NCBI GenBank assembly: GCA_019119225.1
Contig: DWXM01000088.1
Coordinates: 1-64,000, forward strand
Source of the DNA: Candidatus Nosocomiicoccus stercorigallinarum
GTDB lineage: Bacteria; Bacillota; Bacilli; Staphylococcales; Salinicoccaceae
Direction of reading: 5' to 3'
Length of the DNA: 64,000 nucleotides
Every line of letters begins with the position of its first letter. The stretch's first letter is position 1. A model generated the notes under the pieces. That model was not told the DNA's origin. It saw only the letters and a list, made by a program, of their open reading frames with translations, and searched no databases. This document shows positions 41,082-50,273 of the stretch, in pieces. Both the position numbers and the translations under genes were made by a program.

Positions 41082-42206
41082 ATGCCAAATAACGATGATT
41101 TAAGGTTCTCTAAAAACGTTTCAAGCTACATTTCGGTATTTATCGTACTTATTATCGTATTACTTATAATTATAGGTACACTTTTTAGTGTGTTTTACAT
41201 TAAGCAAGGTATGAAACCTTTAGACGAAGATTCATCGAAAGTTGTACAAGTAGAGGTTCCAACAGGTGCATCTTCAAGTGACGTGAGTCAATTGTTAGAA
41301 GATGAGGGAATTATTAAAAATAGTACTCTATTTCAGCTATATTTACGTCTAAATAGTATTTCAGAATACCAAGCAGGACAATTTGAGTTATCACCTTCTA
41401 TGGATTATGAAACAATCTCAAAAACACTTGAAACAGGTGTGTTATATGAAGAAGTGTTTTATAAAGTAACAGTACCTGAAGGTTATACGGTCGATGAAAT
41501 TGGTGATTTACTTGAAGAAGTACTCCCTGTAAATAAAGATGATTTTATTGAACTTGTTCAAGATGAAAAATATTTAAAAGAGTTACAAGAAGATTATCCG
41601 GATATGTTATCAGATGAAATATTTGCTGATGATATTAAGTATCCGTTAGAAGGTTATTTATACCCGGCGACATATGACATTACAAAAGAACAACCAGACT
41701 TAAACGAAATTGTTCGTCAAATGTTAGATGCAACGAGATCAAATTCGTTTAGCTTATATAACTCTGGCGATTATACGGCAACAATTGAAGGAGAAGAAAA
41801 AGAATTTTCATTCCACGAATTTTTAACATTTGCTTCATTAGTTGAAAAAGAAGCAACAAGTCTCGCGGACCGTGCGAAAATTACAAGTGTCTTTTTAAAT
41901 CGTCTCGGTGAGAATCCGTCAATGCCGCTTCAGACAGACCCGACAGTTTTATATGCTAAAGGCATTCATAAAGACGTCGTTTTATATGAAGACTTAGAAG
42001 TGGATGACCCATTTAATACGTATATTCATAAAGGGTTAACACCTGGACCAATTGCATCACCTGGACCGGAATCAGTACAAAGTATTTTAAACCCAGCAAA
42101 TACAGATTACTTCTATTTCTTAGCAGATAAAGACGGTAATAACCACTTTGCTGAAACGTATGAAGAGCATCAAAAAAACAGAGAAAAGTATATAGAAAGT
42201 GACTGA
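41082..42206 (+). CDS. mltG: Endolytic transglycosylase MltG (YrrL)
   Basis: MltG cuts nascent glycan strands at the membrane and so limits their length. The 374-residue protein has a short cytoplasmic start, one membrane helix (about 15-38), a LysM-like segment (EVPTGASSSDVSQLLEDEGII) and the YceG domain with catalytic Glu in FASLVEKEA and the LQTDPTVLYA motif. A GGAGAA site precedes the ATG. Confidence 0.95.
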   Translation: MPNNDDLRFSKNVSSYISVFIVLIIVLLIIIGTLFSVFYIKQGMKPLDEDSSKVVQVEVPTGASSSDVSQLLEDEGIIKNSTLFQLYLRLNSISEYQAGQFELSPSMDYETISKTLETGVLYEEVFYKVTVPEGYTVDEIGDLLEEVLPVNKDDFIELVQDEKYLKELQEDYPDMLSDEIFADDIKYPLEGYLYPATYDITKEQPDLNEIVRQMLDATRSNSFSLYNSGDYTATIEGEEKEFSFHEFLTFASLVEKEATSLADRAKITSVFLNRLGENPSMPLQTDPTVLYAKGIHKDVVLYEDLEVDDPFNTYIHKGLTPGPIASPGPESVQSILNPANTDYFYFLADKDGNNHFAETYEEHQKNREKYIESD

Positions 42207-42254
42207 TTTCGCTTTCATTTATTAAAAGTTTATGTTAGTATCTAACTATTATTT

Positions 42255-42287
42255 ACAACTGGCATTTTATGCCGGTTGTATATTTTT
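42255..42287 (+). terminator. Terminator after mltG
   Basis: Eleven-base-pair stem (42255-42265 with 42269-42279, one G-T pair), TTT loop and five T; it runs to just before the yrrM start. Confidence 0.85.
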
Positions 42288-42298
42288 GTGGTGAAAAT

Positions 42299-42907
42299 AT
42301 GAAAATCGAAGATTATTTAAGACAATTAAATACGAAAGAAGAAGTATTTCAAGAAGTGTTTGAATATGCTGTTGAACATCGGGTGCCAATTATTGACAGT
42401 GACGCATTAACTCTTTTAAAGCAGATTATTCAACTTACAAAGAGTAAAAATATATTAGAAATTGGTACAGCTATTGGCTATAGTGGTCTCCATATGTTAA
42501 ATGTAAATGAAGATGTTACGTTAACGACAATTGAAAAAAACGAAGCATCTTTTAATATAGCAAAAGAGAATTTTGAAGCGCATAACGTTTCTAAAAGAGT
42601 GACACAAATTCTCGGTGATGCAAAAGAAGTAGAAATTAATGACACATTTGATTTAGTATTTATCGATGCATCTAAAGGCAATAATCTTCTCTTTTTTGAA
42701 AAGTTTAGTCAGCTATTAAGTGAAGATGGTATCGTTGTCGTGGATAATATTCTGTTACGTGGCCAAATTATTGATGATAACTTAGAAAGTAAAAATAGAA
42801 TTAAATTACGTGATAAAGTTCAGAAGTTTAATGAATATATATATGAAAACTATCCATCCGCATCATTTTTAAATATTGGCGATGGATTATTAATTATTAA
42901 TAAATAA
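42299..42907 (+). CDS. SAM-dependent O-methyltransferase YrrM-like
   Basis: A 202-residue class I methyltransferase of the catechol-O-methyltransferase-like family; in bacteria related YrrM/TrmR proteins methylate tRNA wobble hydroxyuridine, which is the best guess here. The SAM motif ILEIGTAIGYSG and the DLVFIDASKG motif are visible. ATG 42299 is supported by GGTGA five bases upstream; an earlier in-frame ATG lies in the preceding terminator. It follows mltG as in Bacillus. Confidence 0.9.
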   Translation: MKIEDYLRQLNTKEEVFQEVFEYAVEHRVPIIDSDALTLLKQIIQLTKSKNILEIGTAIGYSGLHMLNVNEDVTLTTIEKNEASFNIAKENFEAHNVSKRVTQILGDAKEVEINDTFDLVFIDASKGNNLLFFEKFSQLLSEDGIVVVDNILLRGQIIDDNLESKNRIKLRDKVQKFNEYIYENYPSASFLNIGDGLLIINK

Positions 42908-42922
42908 CGGAGTGAAGAAATA

Positions 42923-43402
42923 ATGGATATAAACAATAAAGAATACCCAATGACACAAGAAGGTTTTGACAAGTTAGAAGAAGAGCTAGATTACTTAAAA
43001 ACAATTAAACGACCAGAAGTGGTAGAAAAAATTAAAGTTGCACGTAGTTTTGGTGACCTTTCTGAGAACTCTGAATACGATGCAGCAAAAGACGAGCAAG
43101 GTTTCGTTGAACAAGAAATTTCTAAAATTGAAGAGATGATTCGTTACGCTAAAATTATTGAAGAAAACGTTGATAACACTGAGGTTCAAATTGGTAAAAC
43201 AGTTACGTTCCAAGAATTACCAGATGGGCCTGAAGAAACATATAAAATTGTTGGTTCAGCGGAAGCAGATCCATTTGAAGGTAAAATCTCTAATGAATCA
43301 CCTATTGCTGAAGCATTAATCGGTGCAAAACTTAAACAAGAAGTAAACGTACCACTTCCAAACGGAAATGAAATGAAAGTGAAAATCGTTAAAATTGACT
43401 AA
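42923..43402 (+). CDS. greA: Transcription elongation factor GreA
   Basis: GreA rescues backtracked RNA polymerase by stimulating transcript cleavage. The 159-residue protein has the N-terminal coiled coil with the tip [15 protein letters not shown] (acidic residues that act at the active site) and the C-terminal FKBP-like domain ending [15 protein letters not shown]. In Bacillus yrrN, yrrO and udk precede it; here it directly follows yrrM. The next gene overlaps its stop. Confidence 0.97.
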   Translation: MDINNKEYPMTQEGFDKLEEELDYLKTIKRPEVVEKIKVARSFGDLSENSEYDAAKDEQGFVEQEISKIEEMIRYAKIIEENVDNTEVQIGKTVTFQELPDGPEETYKIVGSAEADPFEGKISNESPIAEALIGAKLKQEVNVPLPNGNEMKVKIVKID

Positions 43403-44093
43403 TGTTATTGGAATTATCGGTGCAATGCGTCCAGAAGTTGAGATTCTTAAGAGCGATATGGATATTAAACGTACTGTGAATATCGCACATGTTGAATTTT
43501 ATGAAGGTACGTTACAAAATAGAAATATCGTTCTTGTTGAGAGTGGAATCGGTAAAGTAAACGCGTCAATTATAACAACACTTCTTATTAATGAGTTTAA
43601 AGTGGACAGTGTAATTAATACTGGTGTTGCAGGTAGTCTAACTAATGAATTAGACATATTAGATATGGTTATTAGTAGTCATACTGCTCATCACGATGTT
43701 GAAGCGACGACATTTGGTTATGATATTGGTCAAGTGCCATTAATGCCGTTAAATTATGAAGCTGAAGATGATTTAATTAAAGCTGCAAAAGACGCACTTG
43801 AAGCTTACGACGAAGTAAAATTCACTGTTGGTGAAGTCGTAAGTGGTGATCAGTTTATCGATACTGATGAAAAAAAACACATAATTTTAAACACATTTAA
43901 AGATGCGAAAGCAGTTGATATGGAATCTGCAGCAATCGCGCAGACATGTTACCAATTTAAAACACCTTACTTAATTTTACGTTCAATGAGTGATAAAGCA
44001 GACGGTTCAGCAGATATGAACTACGATGAGTTTCTTAGAAAAGCTTGTATTCACTCATCTAACACTGTAAAATTAGTATTGAAAGAACTGTAA
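43395..44093 (+). CDS. mtnN: 5'-methylthioadenosine/S-adenosylhomocysteine nucleosidase
   Basis: MtnN cleaves adenine from methylthioadenosine and S-adenosylhomocysteine, recycling by-products of SAM use and of AI-2 synthesis. The 232-residue enzyme has [12 protein letters not shown] with the catalytic Glu, the [10 protein letters not shown] motif and SDKADG with the catalytic Asp. A TTG at 43395 overlapping the greA stop is the only start that keeps the conserved N-terminus, so initiation probably depends on coupling. Confidence 0.95.
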   Translation: MTNVIGIIGAMRPEVEILKSDMDIKRTVNIAHVEFYEGTLQNRNIVLVESGIGKVNASIITTLLINEFKVDSVINTGVAGSLTNELDILDMVISSHTAHHDVEATTFGYDIGQVPLMPLNYEAEDDLIKAAKDALEAYDEVKFTVGEVVSGDQFIDTDEKKHIILNTFKDAKAVDMESAAIAQTCYQFKTPYLILRSMSDKADGSADMNYDEFLRKACIHSSNTVKLVLKEL

Positions 44094-44110
44094 TTCGGAG
44101 GGGTATAGTA

Positions 44111-44212
44111 ATGCTATTTCTTATGGTCTTTGCTCTAGTAGTAACAGCAATTGTTGGTTTCTTCATTTACAAAGAAACTGAAGTTGAACAAACACGTGGA
44201 ATTGAAGAGTAA
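44111..44212 (+). CDS. Small membrane peptide of 33 residues
   Basis: The frame reads MLFLMVFALVVTAIVGFFIY followed by KETEVEQTRGIEE: one membrane helix (about 2-20) and a short acidic tail. A very strong CGGAGGGG site lies ten bases before the ATG and a terminator follows the stop, so it is almost surely translated, either with mtnN or alone. I do not recognise the family; the function is unknown. Confidence 0.72.
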   Translation: MLFLMVFALVVTAIVGFFIYKETEVEQTRGIEE

Positions 44213-44219
44213 TTTATTT

Positions 44220-44245
44220 GGCGCCTAATTTTTGGGCGCTTTTTA
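44220..44245 (+). terminator. Terminator after the 33-residue peptide gene
   Basis: Short GC-rich stem (44220-44226 with 44234-44240), T-rich loop and five T. Confidence 0.72.
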
Positions 44246-44271
44246 TTTTTAAAATTTAAGAGGTTTATAAT

Positions 44272-44802
44272 ATGAAACATTTATTAAGAAAATATTTTTT
44301 GCCGAGTGATTATGTAAATCGCTTTACAGATATCTCACCAGAATATTTAAAATCACATAATAAAAAGGCAGTGATGATTGATTTAGATAATACACTTGTA
44401 GCATTTGATGACCCAGATTCAAATGATGAGGTTATCGAGTGGATTGAACAATTAAAAACAGCTAAAATTCAAGTGTTAATTTTATCAAACGGTAAGCGAC
44501 CAAGAGTTGACCGTTTTTCAAAGAATTTAGGAATCGATTATATTTATACTGCTAGAAAACCTGCAATGAGAGGTTTCCATAGAGGCATTACGATGCTTGG
44601 AGTGAGTAAAAAAGATGTTGTCATGATTGGTGACCAATTAATGACAGACGTTTTTGGTGCAAATAGAACAAGAATTGATAGCATTTTAGTATTACCGATA
44701 AAAGAAAAAGATTTACCAATCACACGATTTAATCGTCTATTAGAACGTAGAATTATGATAATGCTGGACGATCAAGATTTATTAAAATGGAGGAATGGTT
44801 AA
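44272..44802 (+). CDS. yqeG: HAD-superfamily phosphatase YqeG
   Basis: A 176-residue HAD subfamily IIIA hydrolase; related proteins include phosphatidylglycerophosphate phosphatase, but the bacterial YqeG substrate is unsettled. The motif I DLDNTLVAF (nucleophile and acid Asp), motif II LILSNGKR and motif III/IV MIGDQLMTDVFGANR are all present. An AAGAGG site precedes the ATG. The stop overlaps the yqeH start codon. Confidence 0.92.
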   Translation: MKHLLRKYFLPSDYVNRFTDISPEYLKSHNKKAVMIDLDNTLVAFDDPDSNDEVIEWIEQLKTAKIQVLILSNGKRPRVDRFSKNLGIDYIYTARKPAMRGFHRGITMLGVSKKDVVMIGDQLMTDVFGANRTRIDSILVLPIKEKDLPITRFNRLLERRIMIMLDDQDLLKWRNG

Positions 44803-45905
44803 TGACGGAATATAAATGTATCGGATGCGGTGCCGTTCTACAGTCTGAAGATAAAAATGAGAGTGGATATGTACCGAGTAGTCGAATTCACGAAGAAGAC
44901 GTAATTTGTCAAAGATGTTTTCGACTAAAAAACTACAATGAAACACCTGATGTTAATGTTGAATCGGGAGAATTTATGACGATGTTAAATTCGATTTACG
45001 AAAAAGAAGGACTCGTTGTAAAAGTTATTGATGTCTTTGATTTTGAAGATAGTATTATCCCGTCGTTTAACCGTATTGTTGGAAATAAAAAAGTCATTGT
45101 AGCTGTAAATAAAATTGACTTACTCCCAAAATCAACAAATATTAGCCGCTTACTGAATCGTCTTAAAAAAATGCTTAGGGATGAAGGAATCATCGCAAAT
45201 GAAACAGTTGTTGTATCAGCGAATAAGGGCTTTGGTCTCGATGAATTAGTAGATACAATTAACGCGTACAGTGAAGATAAAGATGTCTATGTAGTCGGGA
45301 CGACAAATGTTGGTAAATCGACATTAATTAATAAATTAATCGAAGCAACGACAGGTGAAAAAGAAGTGATTACAACTTCAAATATTCCAGGTACAACATT
45401 AGGAATGATCGATATCCCACTTGGTGAAGATCAGTTTATGTACGATACACCAGGAGTAATTGCTAAAAGTCAAATGAGTAATATTTTGTCGTTAGATGAC
45501 GTCAAATATATTATGCCGAAAAAAGAGATTAAACCTCTAACGTATCAACTGGACGAAGGTCAAACTCTTTTTGTATCAAATTTAGCACAACTCGATTTTG
45601 TGTCTGGTGACCGTTCAAGTTTTACAATTTATAGAAGTGATAGACTTAACGTTCATCGTACGAAGTTAAGTAATGCGAGAAACTTTTATGAAAAGCACTA
45701 TAACGGTCTGCTTGCACCACCAGAACTTTCTAAACGTATTTTAATTGAAGATGCTGAAACGTATACATTTCAAACAGATGTCAGAAGTGATATTTTAATC
45801 AGTGGATTATGTTTTATTACGGTAGATAAAGACATTACAGTGAAAGTCACTGTTCCTAAAGGAGTTAAAGTTGTTGCAAGACAAACAGTATTTAAAGAGA
45901 AATAA
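44802..45905 (+). CDS. yqeH: Ribosome biogenesis GTPase YqeH
   Basis: A circularly permuted GTPase needed for 30S assembly. The 367-residue protein starts with a zinc finger (Cys6, Cys9, Cys36, Cys39), followed by the G motifs in permuted order: NKIDLLPKS (G4), SANKG (G5), GTTNVGKST (G1), then DTPG (G3). A C-terminal RNA-binding TRAP-like domain completes it. The ATG lies after GGAGGAATGG, within the end of yqeG. It heads the assembly cluster with yhbY and rsfS. Confidence 0.95.
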   Translation: MTEYKCIGCGAVLQSEDKNESGYVPSSRIHEEDVICQRCFRLKNYNETPDVNVESGEFMTMLNSIYEKEGLVVKVIDVFDFEDSIIPSFNRIVGNKKVIVAVNKIDLLPKSTNISRLLNRLKKMLRDEGIIANETVVVSANKGFGLDELVDTINAYSEDKDVYVVGTTNVGKSTLINKLIEATTGEKEVITTSNIPGTTLGMIDIPLGEDQFMYDTPGVIAKSQMSNILSLDDVKYIMPKKEIKPLTYQLDEGQTLFVSNLAQLDFVSGDRSSFTIYRSDRLNVHRTKLSNARNFYEKHYNGLLAPPELSKRILIEDAETYTFQTDVRSDILISGLCFITVDKDITVKVTVPKGVKVVARQTVFKEK

Positions 45906-45906
45906 A

Positions 45907-46704
45907 ATGGATTATGCTGTCATCGGATATCCAATTAAACATTCGTATTCTCCATTCATTCATAATACGAATTTTAAGTTAAATGAAGATGATTTTTTTT
46001 ACGATAAACTTGAAGTTACACCTGAATCACTATCTAATATTCGTAATATTATGAATGAGAAGGACCTTCAAGGGATTAACGTCACAGTGCCACATAAAGA
46101 AATGATTATCCCGTATCTAGATTATGTGAATGGTCACGGAAGAACTATCAAAGCAGTCAATACTGTCAAAAGAGTAGAGGGTAAATTATACGGGTATAAT
46201 ACAGATGTTTCTGGCTATAAAAAAACGATTATTGATAATCACTTTAAACATGAAAATGTCCTTATTTTAGGTGCAGGGGGTGCAGCAAAAGCTGTGTTAC
46301 TTGCACATCAAGAACTTGGGTCAAATGTAACAATAGTTGCTAGACGTAAAGAAAGTTTTGAAACTTTTAAAAATAAAGAGTTTAATGCAATAACGATTGA
46401 TCAGTTTGACGGTGGGGAATTCGATATCGTTATTAACGCAACACCACTCGGGTTAAATAATGAAGATCCATTTAAAGTATTTAAACTCTATTTACTTAGT
46501 AATTTAACAAATACAGTTGGATATGACCTTATTTACAATCCAGCGGTTACACCGTTTATGACGTATTTTAATAAAAGTATAAATGGACTAGATATGCTCG
46601 TGAACCAAGCGATGTTATCGTATGAAATCTGGACGGGTAAAGGTGGAAATAAAGAAGCTGTAAAGTCGACGTTAAAACAATTTTTAGAGGAGAATCATGA
46701 ATGA
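45907..46704 (+). CDS. aroE: Shikimate dehydrogenase
   Basis: AroE reduces 3-dehydroshikimate with NADPH in aromatic amino-acid synthesis. The 265-residue enzyme shows the substrate motif HSYSPFIHN, the catalytic Lys in NVTVPHKE, the Asp in YNTDVSG and the nucleotide loop LGAGGAAKAV. ATG 45907 immediately after the yqeH stop gives the standard MDYAVIGYPIKHS start. It overlaps yhbY by four bases. Confidence 0.96.
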   Translation: MDYAVIGYPIKHSYSPFIHNTNFKLNEDDFFYDKLEVTPESLSNIRNIMNEKDLQGINVTVPHKEMIIPYLDYVNGHGRTIKAVNTVKRVEGKLYGYNTDVSGYKKTIIDNHFKHENVLILGAGGAAKAVLLAHQELGSNVTIVARRKESFETFKNKEFNAITIDQFDGGEFDIVINATPLGLNNEDPFKVFKLYLLSNLTNTVGYDLIYNPAVTPFMTYFNKSINGLDMLVNQAMLSYEIWTGKGGNKEAVKSTLKQFLEENHE

Positions 46705-46994
46705 CATTAACAGGTAAACAAAAAAGATATTTAAGAAAGTTAGCACACGATTTAAAACCAGTATTCCAAGTGGGTAAACACGGAGTTACTGAAGAATTTA
46801 ACAAACAAATTATCGATTATTTTGATACACATGAATTATTGAAAATTTCAGTGTTACAAAATAGTATTGAAAGTAAAGATGAAGTTGCACTTAAAGTAAG
46901 TGAGGGTACAGATTCAACTGTTGTTCAAATTATTGGGAGTATTATCGTGTTATATAAAGAAAACAAAGAACATAAAGAAATTGAACTTCCATGA
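46701..46994 (+). CDS. yhbY: Ribosome assembly RNA-binding protein YhbY (YqeI)
   Basis: A 97-residue CRM-domain protein that associates with pre-50S particles. The family signature LTGKQKRYLRKLAHDLKPVFQVGKHGVT includes the GKxG loop. The start and stop overlap the neighbours aroE and nadD by four bases on each side, typical of a tightly coupled operon. Confidence 0.95.
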   Translation: MTLTGKQKRYLRKLAHDLKPVFQVGKHGVTEEFNKQIIDYFDTHELLKISVLQNSIESKDEVALKVSEGTDSTVVQIIGSIIVLYKENKEHKEIELP

Positions 46995-47554
46995 GTAAAA
47001 TCGGTGTTTTTGGTGGGACTTTAAACCCAGTCCACTTAGGGCATATCAATTTAATCACTGAAGCGAAACGTTCATTTAATTTAGATCATGTCGTAATCGT
47101 ACCGGCATTTCAGTCGCCACATAAAACTGAACTACCAGTAAGTGAAGCGCATCGTTTAAAAATGATTGAACTTGCGACAAAAGATTTAAACTTTACGTCT
47201 ATTGAAGATTATGAGTTAAAAAATAAAGGTAAAAGTTACACTTATCATACGATTAAATTTTTAAAAGAAAAATATAAAGATGATGAACTCTACTTTATTA
47301 TGGGTGAAGATCAGTTTACTGCTTTTGACCGTTGGTATCGTTACGAAGAGTTGTTAGAGATGGTACACTTTATTGTACTTAAAAGATCTACGAATAATTT
47401 AAAAATTACTGCCCCATTTTTAACTGCGGAAGTCCCAATATTTGAAGTGAGTTCAAGTGAAATACGTAAACGTATTTTAAAAGACGATTATTATAATCAT
47501 TTTGTTCATAAAGATGTCTATCACTATATAGAGGAGCATGGACTGTATGAATGA
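46991..47554 (+). CDS. nadD: Nicotinate-nucleotide adenylyltransferase
   Basis: NadD joins nicotinate mononucleotide and ATP to give deamido-NAD. The 187-residue enzyme has the GGTLNPVHLGH nucleotidyltransferase motif with His15 and His18 (HxGH) and the SSSEIRKRI motif near the C-terminus. It belongs to the yqeH operon and overlaps yqeK by eight bases. Confidence 0.96.
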   Translation: MSKIGVFGGTLNPVHLGHINLITEAKRSFNLDHVVIVPAFQSPHKTELPVSEAHRLKMIELATKDLNFTSIEDYELKNKGKSYTYHTIKFLKEKYKDDELYFIMGEDQFTAFDRWYRYEELLEMVHFIVLKRSTNNLKITAPFLTAEVPIFEVSSSEIRKRILKDDYYNHFVHKDVYHYIEEHGLYE

Positions 47555-48104
47555 TATAGAAGCAAAAAAACTAGTTGAAGAAAAGCTACCTAAAAAACGT
47601 TTTGACCATTCAGTGAGAGTTGCTGAAACTGCTGTAAAGATGGCAGAAATTTTTAATGCAGATAAAGATAAAAGCTACCTGGCAGGGGTGCTACATGATT
47701 ACTGTAAATATGATAATGATGATGACATGAAACAAATCATTAAAGAAGCAGCATTTAGTGATGAGTATCTAGACTATGATAATGCGATATTACATGGTCC
47801 AGCTGCTGCAGCACTTATGAAAAAAGAGTTTTATATTAATGATGAAGAAATTCTCATCGCGATTAAAAACCATACGTCTGGTCGAGCACACATGGATTTA
47901 ATCGAAAAAATTATATTTGTTGCAGATTATATTGAACCTGGTAGAGATATACCAGGTGTTGACGATATTCGTAGTATTATATTTAAAGAAGAACATTTAG
48001 ACCGAGCAGTTTATGAAATTTCAAAGCGAAATATTTCATTTTTAGTCAGTAGAAATGTAAAAATATTTAGTGAAACGTTTAAATGTTATAACTATTATAA
48101 TTAA
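47547..48104 (+). CDS. yqeK: HD-domain phosphohydrolase YqeK
   Basis: A 185-residue HD-superfamily protein; YqeK enzymes hydrolyse diadenosine tetraphosphate to ADP (symmetrical cleavage). Metal-binding motifs are RFDHSVRVAETA, LHDYCKYD and IKNHTSGRAHM, followed by FVADYIEPGRD. The start at 47547 is chosen because GAGGAG lies ten bases before it; an ATG nine bases earlier abuts that site. It is translationally coupled to nadD. Confidence 0.93.
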   Translation: MNDIEAKKLVEEKLPKKRFDHSVRVAETAVKMAEIFNADKDKSYLAGVLHDYCKYDNDDDMKQIIKEAAFSDEYLDYDNAILHGPAAAALMKKEFYINDEEILIAIKNHTSGRAHMDLIEKIIFVADYIEPGRDIPGVDDIRSIIFKEEHLDRAVYEISKRNISFLVSRNVKIFSETFKCYNYYN

Positions 48105-48118
48105 AAAGGATGGATAAT

Positions 48119-48454
48119 TTGGATAGTAAAGCATTATTAGATTTAGCGGTGGAATCAGTCGATGGTAAACGTGCAGAAGATATTCGAGTATTTGATGTTA
48201 GAGAGTCAAGCACGATTGCAGATTATATTTTAATTTGTCATGGAACGTCAGACCGTCAAGTAAAAGCGATTGCTAGAGCGTTAGAAGATCTTGCTGAAGA
48301 TAAAGAATTAAACGTATCAGTCGAAGGTGCACGTGAAGGTCAATGGATTTTAATCGACCTTGGTGACGTTGTTGCGCATGTATTTACTAAAGTAGAGCGT
48401 GAATATTATAATCTAGAACGCCTATACTATGATGGTGAAGCGGTTGAGCTCTAA
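48119..48454 (+). CDS. rsfS: Ribosome silencing factor RsfS
   Basis: RsfS binds L14 and blocks subunit joining in starvation. The 111-residue protein has STIADYILICHGTSDRQVKAIA and the ILIDLGDVVAHVF stretch ending near YYNLERLY. TTG 48119 gives the family-like start MDSKALLDLAVE and good spacing to AAAGGA; the ATG at 48110 sits directly on that site. It overlaps the following methyltransferase. Confidence 0.94.
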   Translation: MDSKALLDLAVESVDGKRAEDIRVFDVRESSTIADYILICHGTSDRQVKAIARALEDLAEDKELNVSVEGAREGQWILIDLGDVVAHVFTKVEREYYNLERLYYDGEAVEL

Positions 48455-49157
48455 ATACGAAGCGTTTAGTTACTTATATAATGCGATGAATTATGATATA
48501 CCGTATAGTTTATGGTTAGATATTATACACCCGTATAATAAAGAAACGTCGATATTAGATATCGGTTGCGGTACTGGCGAAATATTAAAGCAATTAAAAG
48601 CCGATAAAAAAATTGGTATCGATAATTCAGAAACGATGATTGAAATCGCAAAAAATGGTGATTTTACAAGTGATTATTACGTAAAAGACATGACAGACTT
48701 TCAGTTAAATGAACAATTTGACTTAATAACCGCAACAGTTGATGTCTTAAACTACGTTGAAGATTTTGATACTTTTAAAAAAGTTATAAAAAATGTGTAC
48801 AATCATTTAAATGATGACGGGGTATTTATCTTTGATATTCATAGTGAAAGCAAAGTAAATGCTTTAATTGAAGGTGAAATGTTTAGTGATGAGAGTGATG
48901 ATTTCGTCTATATTTGGAATACATTTAAAGATGATGAATTATCACTGTATCATGAATTGACGTTTTTCATTAAAAATGATGATGATACGTATAATCGTTA
49001 TTTTGAGACGCATTATCAAAAAACATTCCCACATAAAACTGTATTACATGTATTAGAATCATTTGATTTTACACTTCTTAAAACATTTAGTGATTTTGAT
49101 CCTGACGGAGAAATTAGAGATTATTCTGAGCGTACATTTTATATAGTAAAAAAATAA
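48444..49157 (+). CDS. yqeM: Class I SAM-dependent methyltransferase YqeM
   Basis: A 237-residue methyltransferase, co-located with rsfS and comEA as Bacillus yqeM; the substrate is unknown. The SAM-binding motif LDIGCGTGEIL and the DVLNYVEDFDTF post-motif are visible. Several in-frame starts overlap the end of rsfS (ATG 48429, ATG 48432, GTG 48435, TTG 48444). TTG 48444 is preferred because GGTGAAGCGG precedes it and the protein then starts like its relatives, but this is uncertain. Confidence 0.88.
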   Translation: MSSKYEAFSYLYNAMNYDIPYSLWLDIIHPYNKETSILDIGCGTGEILKQLKADKKIGIDNSETMIEIAKNGDFTSDYYVKDMTDFQLNEQFDLITATVDVLNYVEDFDTFKKVIKNVYNHLNDDGVFIFDIHSESKVNALIEGEMFSDESDDFVYIWNTFKDDELSLYHELTFFIKNDDDTYNRYFETHYQKTFPHKTVLHVLESFDFTLLKTFSDFDPDGEIRDYSERTFYIVKK

Positions 49158-49207
49158 AAAAAGATAATTCAGCATTTGACAGCATATGTATGTAAAGAGG
49201 TGTCGAT

Positions 49208-49798
49208 ATGGCTGAATTATTTTTTAAATATAAAGCAATTCTTTTGAGTAGTGTATTAGGTATAATATGTATCTTTTTGATTGCAATATTTTTTAAAACG
49301 ACGGATGATATTGAATATACTGAACCAGTTGAGGTTAATAACTCAGTTAGTGCAAACGAAGAGACTGAAGAAGTAATAGATAACGAGTATATTTACGTTG
49401 AAATTAAAGGCGCAGTCAAACATCCAGATGTCTATAAAATTTCTAAAGATGCGAGAATTAAAGATTTAATTATTTTAGGTGACCCGCTTCCAAATGCTGA
49501 TTTAAACTCGATTAACCAATCAGAAAAACTTCACGATGAAAAAAGTGTGTATGTTCCAGTGAAGGGTGAAGTGGTTGAGATTAAAGAAAGCGAAACTAGT
49601 GATAAAATCGTTGTCAATATTAATACTGCGACTAAAGATGAGTTAATGCGTTTAAATGGTGTTGGAGAAAAGAAAGCTGAAACAATTATAGAGTATCGTG
49701 AAGAAAATGGATTGTTCAATAAAAAAGAAGACTTAATGAACATACCAGGTATTGGTCAGAAAACATTTGAAAATTTACAAGAACATATTGAAATCTAG
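49208..49798 (+). CDS. comEA: Competence protein ComEA
   Basis: ComEA is the membrane-bound DNA receptor of the natural-transformation machine. The 196-residue protein has one membrane helix (about 9-30), an acidic spacer, an SLBB-type domain (IYVEIKGAVKHPDVYKI) and C-terminal helix-hairpin-helix DNA-binding repeats (VNINTATKDELMRLNGVGEKKAETII). A GAGGTG site precedes the ATG. comER, which precedes it in Bacillus on the other strand, is absent. It opens the comEA-comEB-comEC operon. Confidence 0.95.
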   Translation: MAELFFKYKAILLSSVLGIICIFLIAIFFKTTDDIEYTEPVEVNNSVSANEETEEVIDNEYIYVEIKGAVKHPDVYKISKDARIKDLIILGDPLPNADLNSINQSEKLHDEKSVYVPVKGEVVEIKESETSDKIVVNINTATKDELMRLNGVGEKKAETIIEYREENGLFNKKEDLMNIPGIGQKTFENLQEHIEI

Positions 49799-49808
49799 AG
49801 GTGAAATC

Positions 49809-50273
49809 ATGGAGCGAATTAATTGGCACGAGTATTTTATGGCTCAGGCGATGCTACTTGCGCTTCGTTCAACGTGTGAACGTTTAAATGTCGGCGCAAC
49901 AATCGTAAAAGATAATCGCATTATCGCAGGTGGGTATAACGGTTCTGTAAGTGGTGAGGATCACTGTATTGATGTTGGATGTTATTTAGAAGATGGACAT
50001 TGTATACGTACGATTCATGCCGAGGTAAATGCTTTACTACAGTGCTCAAAAAACGGGGTATCAACTGAGAGTGCTTCTGTTTATGTGACACACTTTCCGT
50101 GTGTACATTGTACTAAAGCACTTATCCAAGCAGGAATTAAAAATATTTACTATAGAGAATCCTATAAAAACCATCCGTATGCGATAGAATTGCTTAAAAA
50201 AACAGGTGTGAAATATAGTCAGGTAGATCTTGATGTTGATAAAATTACTGACTATTTAAAATTAAAGCTATGA
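49809..50273 (+). CDS. comEB: dCMP deaminase family protein ComEB
   Basis: A 154-residue zinc deaminase; ComEB relatives convert dCMP to dUMP and are dispensable for competence. The catalytic motif HAEVNALLQ and the zinc cysteines of PCVHC are present. ATG 49809 follows GAGGTGAAATC; the frame extends further upstream into comEA without a ribosome-binding site. The stop overlaps the comEC start. Confidence 0.94.
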   Translation: MERINWHEYFMAQAMLLALRSTCERLNVGATIVKDNRIIAGGYNGSVSGEDHCIDVGCYLEDGHCIRTIHAEVNALLQCSKNGVSTESASVYVTHFPCVHCTKALIQAGIKNIYYRESYKNHPYAIELLKKTGVKYSQVDLDVDKITDYLKLKL

